A DNA stretch of 5,383 bases. Source: Candidatus Latescibacterota bacterium (GTDB lineage: Bacteria > Latescibacterota > 4484-107 > B68-G9). Positions 1 through 5,383 of the stretch are shown piece after piece. Both the position numbers and the translations under genes were made by a program. Numbering within the stretch: position 1 is the stretch's first letter; each line of letters opens with the position of its first letter. The notes under the pieces were generated by a model. It had not been told where the DNA came from, made no database searches, and was given only the letters and a program-made list of their open reading frames with translations. The stretch is from NCBI GenBank assembly GCA_012961755.1, contig DTYS01000127.1, positions 1 to 5,383 on the forward strand, written 5' to 3'.

Positions 1-680
1 ACGGAACGGAGCGAGGAGGTCGCCCCCGCCAAGTCCTTTCCTCCTAAGGCATCCATAAGCTGGAAAGTGCGGACGGTCCAGGCTCCTGTGACCTCCTGTA
101 CATCCTCGGTCTCTATCCTCCTCCTGCTTCCCAGATAGGACGAAAGCTTTTCGAGCTCCCCGGCCAACGCCATGAGGTCCTCTCCAAGGTACGCTATCAT
201 AAGCTCCGCCGCCTCCTGGGAAAGCTCCCTCCCGACTTCCCTGGCCCTTTCGACGAGCCACCTTACGAGCCTCCTGCCCCTCAAAGGCCCGAACTCAGCC
301 CAGAGGGCCTTCCTGAGGACTCCCTCCGGGACGAGCCTCCGGTCCAACTTCTCCCCGGAGAGGACTACGCTCACGCAGCTCGGAACATCCCCGAGGACGG
401 AGGAGAGCCTCCTCCATGTTTCCCTTCCCACCCACTCGCAGGAGCGGACCAGGAGCACCCTCCTTCCACGGCCCATGGGGGGGGAACGGAGGGAGGATGC
501 GAAGGCCGATACATCGAGCTCGTCCCCCCAGAAGAGGTCCAGGTTCAGATCCCTGCCCTCGGGCAGGAGGAAGTCCAGCAGGTACCTCAGGGCCTCCTCC
601 CTTTGGAACGGTTCCCCTACGAGGAAGTACAGGGGGAGGGGAGGACCCAGATTTCCGACGAACTCCTGTACTGTGGTCAT
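1..680 (-). CDS. holA: DNA polymerase III delta subunit (partial, C-terminus missing)
   Basis: The first 226 codons are present and the frame is still open at the left edge; the family is usually 320-350 residues, so roughly the last third is missing. HolA is the clamp-loader wrench that opens the sliding beta clamp during replication. The start MTTVQEFVGN leads into LYFLVGEPFQREEALRYLLD (17-36), the divergent AAA+ opening of delta in which a real Walker A motif is absent, as expected because delta does not bind ATP. After a weakly conserved alpha/beta domain comes the lid-like helical segment: LSQEAAELMIAYLGEDLMALAGELEKLSSYLG (about 154-185), then IETEDVQEV and VRTFQLMDALGGKDL (about 204-218), the most conserved delta stretch. 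The match is by domain pattern, as delta is a divergent family. The ATG overlaps the stop of the upstream 41-aa ORF as ATGA; GGGGGGAGG at 691-699, 10 nt away and inside that ORF, is the likely ribosome-binding site. Arg is mostly AGG, as in its neighbours. Confidence 0.87.
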   Translation of the reverse strand, partial: MTTVQEFVGNLGPPLPLYFLVGEPFQREEALRYLLDFLLPEGRDLNLDLFWGDELDVSAFASSLRSPPMGRGRRVLLVRSCEWVGRETWRRLSSVLGDVPSCVSVVLSGEKLDRRLVPEGVLRKALWAEFGPLRGRRLVRWLVERAREVGRELSQEAAELMIAYLGEDLMALAGELEKLSSYLGSRRRIETEDVQEVTGAWTVRTFQLMDALGGKDLAGATSSLRS

Positions 681-802
681 CCTCCTTCGGCCTCCCCCCT
701 CTTCCTGGCCGCCTCCTTGGCGAGCTTGATGCGCTCCTTGAGCCTCTTCATCCTGCGATGCCTTCTCCTGTGTATCTCCTTCTCCCTCTGATCCTTGCTC
801 AT
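677..802 (-). CDS. Small basic 41-residue protein, unknown function
   Basis: I do not recognise this gene. It encodes 41 residues with 10 Arg, 7 Lys and 2 His against 7 Asp/Glu, a net charge near +10. There is no Pro, no Cys and no aromatic residue. Residues 3 to about 35 should form one long charged helix, with the densest basic run HRRRHRRMKRLK at 11-22. Evidence that it is real: a strong ribosome-binding site fills the 12 nt gap after the dehydrogenase stop; the stop overlaps the holA start as ATGA, typical of translational coupling; and its codons match the neighbours (7 of 10 Arg are AGG, all 7 Lys are AAG). Without it there would be an unusual 134 nt spacer in an otherwise gap-free cluster. 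The composition suggests contact with nucleic acid or the ribosome, but that is inference. It does not look like ribosomal protein S20, which is often near holA but is about twice as long. A leader peptide whose translation sets holA expression is an alternative. Confidence 0.6.
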   Translation of the reverse strand: MSKDQREKEIHRRRHRRMKRLKERIKLAKEAARKRGEAEGG

Positions 803-805
803 AGG

Positions 806-813
806 CCTCCCTC
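806..813 (-). promoter_or_regulatory. Ribosome-binding site of the small basic ORF
   Basis: GAGGGAGG fills the 12 nt between the dehydrogenase stop and an ATG at 802. The upstream GAGG is 7 nt from the ATG and the downstream one 3 nt. This is the main non-composition evidence that the 41-codon ORF is translated. Confidence 0.65.
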
Positions 814-814
814 G

Positions 815-2290
815 TCACAATGGGGCGTCCCACCAGGTCTCCTCCGGCCTCTCCTTGAGCTGGACCACAGTGTTCTTGACCCTCGTGTAGTTCACGATAC
901 ATTCCAAGCCGTTCTCCCTGAGGACCCCACTCTCCTTGTATCCACCGTGGGGCGCCTGGACGTACTCGGCCACCCAGTCGTTGACGAAGACCACCCCGGC
1001 CTCGAGCTTCCTGGCTGTCCTCAGGGCCTTCTTGATGTCCCTGGTCCACACGGAGGCCGCAAGGCCGTACCTGACCCCGTTGGCCGTCTCGAGCATCCTC
1101 TCCTCTTCCTCCCATGGGATGACGCACAGCACCGGTCCGAATATCTCGTCCTGCGCCACCTTCATATAAGGACCCACCTCGTCCAGGAGGGTGGGGAGGT
1201 AGTAGAAGCCCCTCCTCAGGGCTGGGTCCTCAGGCTGCCTGCCACCTGTGACGAGCTTAGCGCCCTCCTGGACGCCCGAGTCCACATATTGGGCTATCTT
1301 GTCCAACTGTCTCTTGGAGATTATCGGTCCCATCTGGGTGTCCTCGTCCAGGGGATCACCGAGTCTGACCTCCTCCATCCTCCCGGCCAACTCCTTCACG
1401 AACCTTCCGTGGAGCTCACGGTGGACGAGGAGCCTGGATGTGGCGATACATACCTGCCCCGCCCTCGAGAGTATCCCCTGTAGGGCCGCCTCCACGGCCT
1501 GTTCCACCTCCGCATCCGGAAAGACTATGAGGGGAGTCTTGCCCCCGAGCTCTAAGCAGACCTTGGCCACGTGGCCCGAGGCCATCCGCATGACCTCCTT
1601 TCCGGTCTCCACCGAGCCGGTGAAAGTGATGCCCTCCACATCTGGGTGGGATGCCAAGGGAGCCCCCGCCTCGGGGCCGTACCCTGTGACCACGTTGAAG
1701 ACGCCGTCCGGGACCCCGGCCTCCCGGATCACCTTCGCGAGCTCTAAGGTGATCAGAGGGGTTTCCTCGGAGGGCTTCACTACGACGGTGTTTCCCAACG
1801 CCAGGGCCGGGGCGCAGCTCCTGGCCATGACGAAGAGGGGATAGTTCCAGGGGACTATGTGGGCGGTCACGCCCAGAGGTTCCAGGCGGGTGAAGGATAT
1901 TCGCTCCCCGGGCACAGGTATAACGTCCCCCCTCACCTTGTCCGCAAGGCCGGCATGGAATTCGAACACCCTGGCCGTCCCCTCCACGAGGGCCCTCGCC
2001 TTCTTGATGTAATGGCCGCTTTCCGTGGCCAAGAGGCGGGCGAGGTGCTCGGAGCGCTCCCTGATGAGGGAGGCTACCCTGAGGAGGAACCTCCCCCTTT
2101 CGTCGGCATCGATATCCTTCCAGGCCCCGAACGCCCTCTTGGCCTCACGGACGGCCCTTTCGACGTCCTCGGCACCTCCCCTCGGGGCCGTGCCTACGGG
2201 TCCGCCCGTGGCGGGGTTGATGGAGGTGAACCGCTCGCCGGAGGCGGCATCCACCCACTTACCTCCTATGAACATCTTATAGTCCTCCAT
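815..2290 (-). CDS. NAD(P)+-dependent aldehyde dehydrogenase
   Basis: A full-length 491-residue member of the aldehyde dehydrogenase superfamily, which oxidises an aldehyde to its carboxylic acid with NAD(P)+ in the cytoplasm. Visible motifs in order: VPWNYP (146-151) with oxyanion Asn149; VVKPSEETP (170-178) with cofactor-binding Lys172; FTGSVETG (223-230), the Rossmann glycine turn; LELGGK (246-251) with general base Glu247; GQVCIA (278-283) with catalytic Cys281; EIFGPVL (382-388) with ribose-contacting Glu382; and PHGGYKESG (447-455) near the C-terminus. All catalytic residues are present, so the enzyme should be active. PHGG rather than the commoner PFGG near the end recalls aminobutyraldehyde and related amino-aldehyde dehydrogenases, but substrate cannot be read from sequence alone. 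Because Asn149, Glu247 and Cys281 follow the hydrolytic pattern, it is unlikely to be a CoA-acylating type. No partner reductase, alcohol dehydrogenase or polyamine gene is visible nearby to name the pathway. The stop is 12 nt before the small ORF. Confidence 0.95.
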   Translation of the reverse strand: MEDYKMFIGGKWVDAASGERFTSINPATGGPVGTAPRGGAEDVERAVREAKRAFGAWKDIDADERGRFLLRVASLIRERSEHLARLLATESGHYIKKARALVEGTARVFEFHAGLADKVRGDVIPVPGERISFTRLEPLGVTAHIVPWNYPLFVMARSCAPALALGNTVVVKPSEETPLITLELAKVIREAGVPDGVFNVVTGYGPEAGAPLASHPDVEGITFTGSVETGKEVMRMASGHVAKVCLELGGKTPLIVFPDAEVEQAVEAALQGILSRAGQVCIATSRLLVHRELHGRFVKELAGRMEEVRLGDPLDEDTQMGPIISKRQLDKIAQYVDSGVQEGAKLVTGGRQPEDPALRRGFYYLPTLLDEVGPYMKVAQDEIFGPVLCVIPWEEEERMLETANGVRYGLAASVWTRDIKKALRTARKLEAGVVFVNDWVAEYVQAPHGGYKESGVLRENGLECIVNYTRVKNTVVQLKERPEETWWDAPL

Positions 2291-2292
2291 GG

Positions 2293-2302
2293 CCCTCCCT
2301 CC
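2293..2302 (-). promoter_or_regulatory. Tandem ribosome-binding site of the aldehyde dehydrogenase gene
   Basis: The 14 nt gap after the FKBP stop is almost entirely GGAGGGAGGG on the minus strand. The first GGAGG (2298-2302) is 7 nt from the ATG at 2290, which fixes that start. Confidence 0.75.
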
Positions 2303-2304
2303 GT

Positions 2305-2736
2305 CTATAGCACCTCCACAAGCTGGACCTCAAATATCAGGTCCTTTCCGGCCAAGGGATGGTTCGCGTCCAGCGTCACGGTCTCCTCGGACACGTCCAC
2401 CACCCTGACCGGCACTGAGCTTCCATCGGGCTGGCGCATCCTATATTCCTTGCCGACCTCGGGATGAAGATGAGGGGGGAACTGGTCACGGTCCATAGTT
2501 ATCACCAATTCCTCCCTGTGCGGACCGAACGCCCTATCGGAAGCGACCTTGAAGGTTTTGGTCTCCCCAGGCTGCATACCTATCACCTCGTCCTCAAATC
2601 CCGGTATTATCTCATTTTCTCCTATCGTGAACTCCAAGGGCTCCCTTCCTAAGGATGTATCGAACACGGTCCCGTCCTCCAGCATGCCAGTATAGTGGAC
2701 CCGGACCGTATCGCCCTTTTTGGCCTGTGTCATCAT
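2305..2736 (-). CDS. FKBP-type peptidyl-prolyl cis-trans isomerase, SlyD-like
   Basis: A 143-residue SlyD-type FKBP that catalyses cis-trans isomerisation of Xaa-Pro bonds and acts as a folding helper in the cytoplasm; there is no signal peptide. The order is the FKBP first half (about 6-70, with VRVHYTGMLEDGTVFDTS and EIIPGFEDEVIGMQPGE), an insert-in-flap chaperone domain (about 72-123, from GPHREELV to SEETVTL), then the return to the FKBP fold with DANHPLAGKDLIFEVQL (123-139). By alignment to FKBP12 the pocket residues are Tyr15, Phe25, Asp26, Ile44 and Phe135. It stops at EVL and lacks the His/Cys-rich metal-binding tail of E. coli SlyD, like many short thermophile and archaeal homologues. 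Two ATG codons lie in tandem; GGAG at 2740-2743 is 3 nt from the first (2736) and 6 nt from the second (2733), so the second may be the true start, removing one residue. It lies 43 nt after the DUF4380-like gene and 14 nt before the dehydrogenase. Confidence 0.93.
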   Translation of the reverse strand: MMTQAKKGDTVRVHYTGMLEDGTVFDTSLGREPLEFTIGENEIIPGFEDEVIGMQPGETKTFKVASDRAFGPHREELVITMDRDQFPPHLHPEVGKEYRMRQPDGSSVPVRVVDVSEETVTLDANHPLAGKDLIFEVQLVEVL

Positions 2737-2779
2737 CTTCTCCTTTCGTCATTTTAGACCTTCCACGAGCGGCCTCACA

Positions 2780-3646
2780 TTATTCCTCTATCTCCTCCTC
2801 GCTATCAACGCCGACGCCCTCCACGAGGAACCATCTTTCCGTGTGTTCTACCACCTCCCCAGGTTCAAGTTCGCTCGTAGGCCCTAAGGTCTCAAGTTCC
2901 AACATCCAGTCGTCAGTGTACATCTCCACCGAACAGCCGAAATCGGGGTAGGTGCGTCCGCGGATGTAGCGGAACTTCTTTACGAAGAGCAGTTCATCCC
3001 TGAGGTAGGCCGCCCATCCGTCCGAGGCGTTCACGCCGAACTTGAAGGGGTGGGGGTTCCCCGGCTCCTGACGGAGCATTATGTACCTCCTCCCCCAGCG
3101 AACCCTATGGTCGTCCATAAAGCTGTAGGGCCAGAGCACGACGATCCTGTTCGGGAGCAGGTGGTCCGGGTCGGAGGGCTTCTCAGGAAGTGGGACTATC
3201 CCCATCCCCCCCGGGGCCATGACGCTCAGGGCCCAGGGTGCGAGCCTCACCGGCCAAAGCCCCCGGTTGTGGAGCCTGTGGACGACCGTGACCCCTCCTC
3301 CCTCCATACTTATCCTCAGCTCCTTCCCTATGCCGGTCCCCGCTTCCGTCGGCTGGAGGGCGACGAGGGCTCCTTCCTCCTCCCTCACCTCTACGGGGAA
3401 GTTGTCCGGTATGTACGTACGTGGCTTGGCCTCGGGGGAATGCCAGAGCCTATGTCCCCCGTATATCCTCCACTCCCCCCCTCCGAGCCTTCCGAGGTCC
3501 TCCTCCCTTTCCGCAAAGACGTTCTCCCCTCCTACAAGCCCGAACCTTATCACCCTCGGACCTACATCCCCCGTGAGCACGAGCTCCGTCCTCCCGTCGG
3601 AGAGCCGATAGCAGTTCTCCCACCCTCTGTAGGATATCCTCTCCAC
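2780..3646 (-). CDS. DUF4380-like protein, probable galactose-mutarotase-type fold
   Basis: A 288-residue cytoplasmic-looking protein with no signal peptide or membrane segment. Its pattern resembles uncharacterised DUF4380 proteins, which belong to the galactose mutarotase-like beta-sandwich superfamily; the assignment is from memory of motifs, not from a search. Visible landmarks are GDVGPRVIRFG (26-36), YGGHRLWHSPE (62-72), LHNRG (125-129), APWALSVMAPGG (136-147), WPYSFMDDHRVRWG (172-185), FGVN (203-206), LFVKKF (220-225), YPDFGCSVEMYT (233-244) and LELETLGP (249-256), ending in an acidic tail (281-288). The early GGHRLWHSPE and late ELETLGP blocks are where mutarotase-fold enzymes place substrate contacts, so a carbohydrate or sugar-like ligand is a reasonable guess. 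His65, His68, Glu72 and Glu251 are candidate active-site residues by inference only. No reaction is known. The GTG start directly abuts the leuA TAG, with a good ribosome-binding site 5 nt upstream, so it is probably translated by coupling to leuA. A role in leucine metabolism is not shown. Confidence 0.72.
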   Translation of the reverse strand: MERISYRGWENCYRLSDGRTELVLTGDVGPRVIRFGLVGGENVFAEREEDLGRLGGGEWRIYGGHRLWHSPEAKPRTYIPDNFPVEVREEEGALVALQPTEAGTGIGKELRISMEGGGVTVVHRLHNRGLWPVRLAPWALSVMAPGGMGIVPLPEKPSDPDHLLPNRIVVLWPYSFMDDHRVRWGRRYIMLRQEPGNPHPFKFGVNASDGWAAYLRDELLFVKKFRYIRGRTYPDFGCSVEMYTDDWMLELETLGPTSELEPGEVVEHTERWFLVEGVGVDSEEEIEE

Positions 3647-5197
3647 CTACGCCTCCCTCGGAAGGGCCACGAACTTGTTGAGCCCGTCCAAGAAGGCCAG
3701 TACGCTCGCCTCTATTATATCGGTGGATGTTCCTCTGCCCACCACCTTTCGGCCTTCGGCCTCGAGCCTCACCGTGACCTCGCCCAAGGCCTCTGTACCG
3801 CCCGTCACCGACCTGATCGTGTAGTCGCTCAACCTTACGTCCTCCATGCCCGTAGCCCTCTTTATCGCCTTGTACGCGGCATCGACAGGGCCGTCTCCCC
3901 ACGCGGCCTCCTGGACTACTTCCTTTCCCCTTTTTACCTTAACCGTGGCCGTGGGTATGGTCCCCGTGCCGCTCGAGATGTGGAAGTAATCCAGGGTGAA
4001 CGTCTGCGGCACCCTGAACATCTCCCCCTCAACTATGGCAGCTATATCCTCGTCGTACACTTCCTTCTTCTTGTCCGCAAGCTCCTTGAATTTCTCGTAG
4101 GCCCTCTCAAATTCCTCCTCGGAGAGCCTGTACCCTAACTCCCCAAGCCTGGCCTTGAACCCGTGCCTTCCTGAGTGCCTTCCTAAGACTATCCTGCTCT
4201 TCTCGAGCCCTATGTCCTCCGGACGCATTATCTCGTAGGTCGCCCTCTCCTTGAGCACACCGTCCTGGTGTATCCCCGACTCGTGTGCGAAGGCGTTGGC
4301 GCCCACTATGGCCTTGTTGGGCTGGACATCTATGCCCGTGAGGTGAGCCACGAGACGGCTCGTGCGGTATATCTCCCTCGTGTTTATCCCCGTGTCGACC
4401 CCCAGGATGTCCTTCCTAACTTTGAGGGCCATGACTATCTCCTCCAAGGCGGCGTTGCCGGCCCTCTCACCGAGACCGTTTATGGTGCACTCCACTTGGC
4501 GGGCTCCTTCCTTGACGGCGGCGAGGGAATTCGCCACGGCAAGGCCGAGGTCGTTGTGACAGTGGACGCTGATTATAGCCTTATGGACGTTGGGCACCTT
4601 CCTGAACAGCGTCCTTATGAGCCCTCCGAACTCCTCGGGCATGGTGTATCCTGTGGTGTCGGGGATGTTGACCGTCGTGGCCCCTGCATCTATCACGGCC
4701 TCCACCACCCTGCAGAGGTAGTCCGGGTCGGTCCTTCCGGCATCCTCCGGGGAGAACTCGACATCAGGAATGTAGCCCTTCGCATATCGCACGGCCTCCA
4801 CCGCCATCTCCAATATCCTTTCCTTCTTCTCCTCCATCGTCCTCCCGTACTTCTCGGAGGAGAACTTGCTCCTTATGTGGATGTCGGAGGTAGCTATGAA
4901 GGTATGTATCCTCGGCCTCTTGGCCTCCCTAAGGGCCTGCCAGGCCCTGTCTATGTCCTCCTTCACTGCCCTTGCGAGCCCGGCTATCACGGGCCCTTCC
5001 ACCTCCTTGGCTATCCTCCTCGTGGCTTCGAACTGGGCCTCTGAGGATATCGGGAAGCCAGCTTCTATCACATCCACCTCCAGCCGGGCGAGCTGGTGGG
5101 CTATGGTGACCTTCTCCTCTACGCTCAGGGATGCCCCCGGGGATTGCTCCCCGTCCCTGAGGGTGGTGTCGAATATTATCACCCTATCGTCCTGCAT
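3647..5197 (-). CDS. leuA: 2-isopropylmalate synthase
   Basis: LeuA condenses acetyl-CoA with 2-ketoisovalerate to give 2-isopropylmalate, the committed step of leucine synthesis, in the cytoplasm. The 516-residue product has the length and order of the long bacterial form. The catalytic TIM barrel starts with DTTLRDGEQSPG (10-21), giving Arg14 and metal-binding Asp15; HCHNDLG (212-218) supplies metal ligands His212 and His214; GERAGN (243-248) ends in Asn248. The linker subdomain carries NAFAHESGIHQDG (301-313). The C-terminal part from about 385 to 510 matches the LeuA dimer or allosteric domain, with GTGTIPTATVKV, GDGPVDAAYKAI and GRGTSTDIIEASVLAF, so leucine feedback inhibition is expected from the family. 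The SPEDAGRT segment (149-156) and the regulatory domain favour LeuA over homocitrate synthase; citramalate synthase is the main alternative and cannot be excluded without comparison of the substrate pocket. The start at 5197 is chosen for its ribosome-binding site and because the sequence before it is ilvC. The stop TAG touches the start of the next gene. Confidence 0.95.
   Translation of the reverse strand: MQDDRVIIFDTTLRDGEQSPGASLSVEEKVTIAHQLARLEVDVIEAGFPISSEAQFEATRRIAKEVEGPVIAGLARAVKEDIDRAWQALREAKRPRIHTFIATSDIHIRSKFSSEKYGRTMEEKKERILEMAVEAVRYAKGYIPDVEFSPEDAGRTDPDYLCRVVEAVIDAGATTVNIPDTTGYTMPEEFGGLIRTLFRKVPNVHKAIISVHCHNDLGLAVANSLAAVKEGARQVECTINGLGERAGNAALEEIVMALKVRKDILGVDTGINTREIYRTSRLVAHLTGIDVQPNKAIVGANAFAHESGIHQDGVLKERATYEIMRPEDIGLEKSRIVLGRHSGRHGFKARLGELGYRLSEEEFERAYEKFKELADKKKEVYDEDIAAIVEGEMFRVPQTFTLDYFHISSGTGTIPTATVKVKRGKEVVQEAAWGDGPVDAAYKAIKRATGMEDVRLSDYTIRSVTGGTEALGEVTVRLEAEGRKVVGRGTSTDIIEASVLAFLDGLNKFVALPREA
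3652..3658 (-). promoter_or_regulatory. Ribosome-binding site supporting a GTG start
   Basis: AGGGAGG lies inside the last codons of leuA, 5 nt before a GTG at 3646. It supports that GTG as the start of the DUF4380-like gene and suggests that ribosomes finishing leuA reinitiate there. The surrounding 10-mer CGAGGGAGGC (3651-3660) recurs exactly before the small ORF at 805-814. Confidence 0.7.
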
Positions 5198-5203
5198 CTG
5201 ACT

Positions 5204-5210
5204 TCCCCCT
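5204..5210 (-). promoter_or_regulatory. Ribosome-binding site of leuA
   Basis: On the minus strand the ilvC-leuA gap reads AGGGGGA, with a 7 nt spacer from its GGGGG run to the ATG at 5197. This decides the leuA start: the open frame continues upstream for 48 more codons to an ATG at 5341, but that part overlaps the real ilvC frame. Confidence 0.75.
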
Positions 5211-5217
5211 TCCGGGT

Positions 5218-5383
5218 TCACTTCTTCAACCAGCTCATCATCGCCCTCAGCTCCTTCCCTACCTTCTCTATGGGATGTTCCTCGAGCTTCCTCTTGAGCG
5301 CCCAGTATACGGGCCTTCCCGCCTGGTTCTCCAATATCCACTCACGGGCGAAGGTCCCGTCCTGGATATCGGCCAAAAGCTGC
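5218..5383 (-). CDS. ilvC: Ketol-acid reductoisomerase, C-terminal end (partial)
   Basis: Only the last 54 codons and a TGA stop are present; the gene begins beyond the right edge. The peptide contains GTFAREWILENQAGRP followed by HPIEKVGKELRAMM, the near-invariant C-terminal end of class I ketol-acid reductoisomerase (IlvC), in its helical knotted domain. The family converts 2-acetolactate to 2,3-dihydroxyisovalerate (and the isoleucine counterpart) with NADPH and Mg2+ in the cytoplasm, the second common step of valine, leucine and isoleucine synthesis. The protein ends SWLKK, a normal place for the short form of the enzyme to stop. The catalytic and cofactor-binding parts are outside the window, so activity and cofactor preference cannot be judged. 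It lies 20 nt upstream of leuA on the same strand, a very common ilv-leu operon arrangement. Identification is firm from motif match despite the short fragment. Confidence 0.94.
   Translation of the reverse strand, partial: QLLADIQDGTFAREWILENQAGRPVYWALKRKLEEHPIEKVGKELRAMMSWLKK

Noticed and set aside
677..802. Small ORF as a ribosomal protein S20 gene or fragment
   Set aside because: S20 is often near holA and is basic, but it is about 85 residues and its conserved N-terminal and C-terminal patterns are absent.
416..1483. Long plus-strand open frame (355 codons) opposite the dehydrogenase, small ORF and holA
   Set aside because: It crosses three well-supported minus-strand genes, has low-complexity Pro/Leu/Arg/His content typical of an antisense shadow in GC-rich DNA, and shows no domain.
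2751..2756. TAAAAT as a possible -10 box in the 43 nt gap before the FKBP gene
   Set aside because: No -35 better than 3 of 6 matches lies 16-18 nt upstream, and a start from it would leave a leader of about 8 nt that barely includes the ribosome-binding site.
3413..3422. Overlapping palindromes GTACGTAC and ACGTACGT
   Set aside because: They lie inside the DUF4380-like coding sequence in the conserved-looking RTYIPD region, with no second copy nearby and no operator context.
3450..3902. Minus-strand open frame of 150 codons across the leuA/DUF4380-like junction
   Set aside because: Out of frame with both real genes and made mostly of Gly and Arg; the conserved LeuA C-terminus is in the other frame.
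3050..4138. Long plus-strand open frame (362 codons) opposite leuA and the DUF4380-like gene
   Set aside because: Antisense to conserved LeuA sequence; its Pro/Leu/Arg/His-rich product has no recognisable motif.
4268..5044. Plus-strand open frame of 258 codons opposite leuA
   Set aside because: Antisense shadow of the catalytic barrel, where metal-binding and substrate motifs are clear on the minus strand.

Overview
This window looks like an ordinary bacterial core-metabolism gene cluster with seven genes, all on the minus strand, packed almost without gaps. In transcription order (right to left) they are: the 3' end of ilvC (ketol-acid reductoisomerase), complete leuA (2-isopropylmalate synthase), a DUF4380-like protein of probable galactose-mutarotase-type fold, a short SlyD-like FKBP peptidyl-prolyl isomerase, an NAD(P)+-dependent aldehyde dehydrogenase, an unrecognised 41-residue very basic peptide, and the first 226 codons of holA (DNA polymerase III delta subunit), which runs off the left edge.

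The organism is a bacterium, because holA is the bacterial clamp-loader subunit and every gene has a purine-rich Shine-Dalgarno sequence. The DNA is GC-rich (about 60% by eye). Arg is mostly AGG, Lys mostly AAG, and Ile is often ATA. This codon style is common in thermophilic bacteria such as Synergistota and several deep-branching or uncultivated lineages. The sequence alone does not settle the phylum.

Layout from the right edge: 5218-5383 ilvC end; 20 nt gap; 3647-5197 leuA; no gap; 2780-3646 DUF4380-like gene, whose GTG start directly follows the leuA stop; 43 nt gap; 2305-2736 FKBP; 14 nt gap; 815-2290 aldehyde dehydrogenase; 12 nt gap; 677-802 small basic ORF; 4 nt ATGA overlap; holA from 680 to the left edge. 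No stretch over 50 bases lacks a gene. I see no RNA gene, mobile element, CRISPR array, convincing promoter or hairpin terminator.

ilvC and leuA act in the same branched-chain amino acid network: IlvC supplies the valine precursor route to 2-ketoisovalerate, and LeuA draws on 2-ketoisovalerate for leucine. The downstream genes do not obviously share that pathway. They may simply be carried on the same transcript, or the DUF4380-like protein and the dehydrogenase may have an unrecognised metabolic link. I found no evidence of a new defence or mobile system. The points most worth a second look are the 41-aa coupled peptide, the uncharacterised DUF4380-like protein fused tightly to the leucine gene, and the reuse of a tandem GAGGGAGG-type ribosome-binding site.
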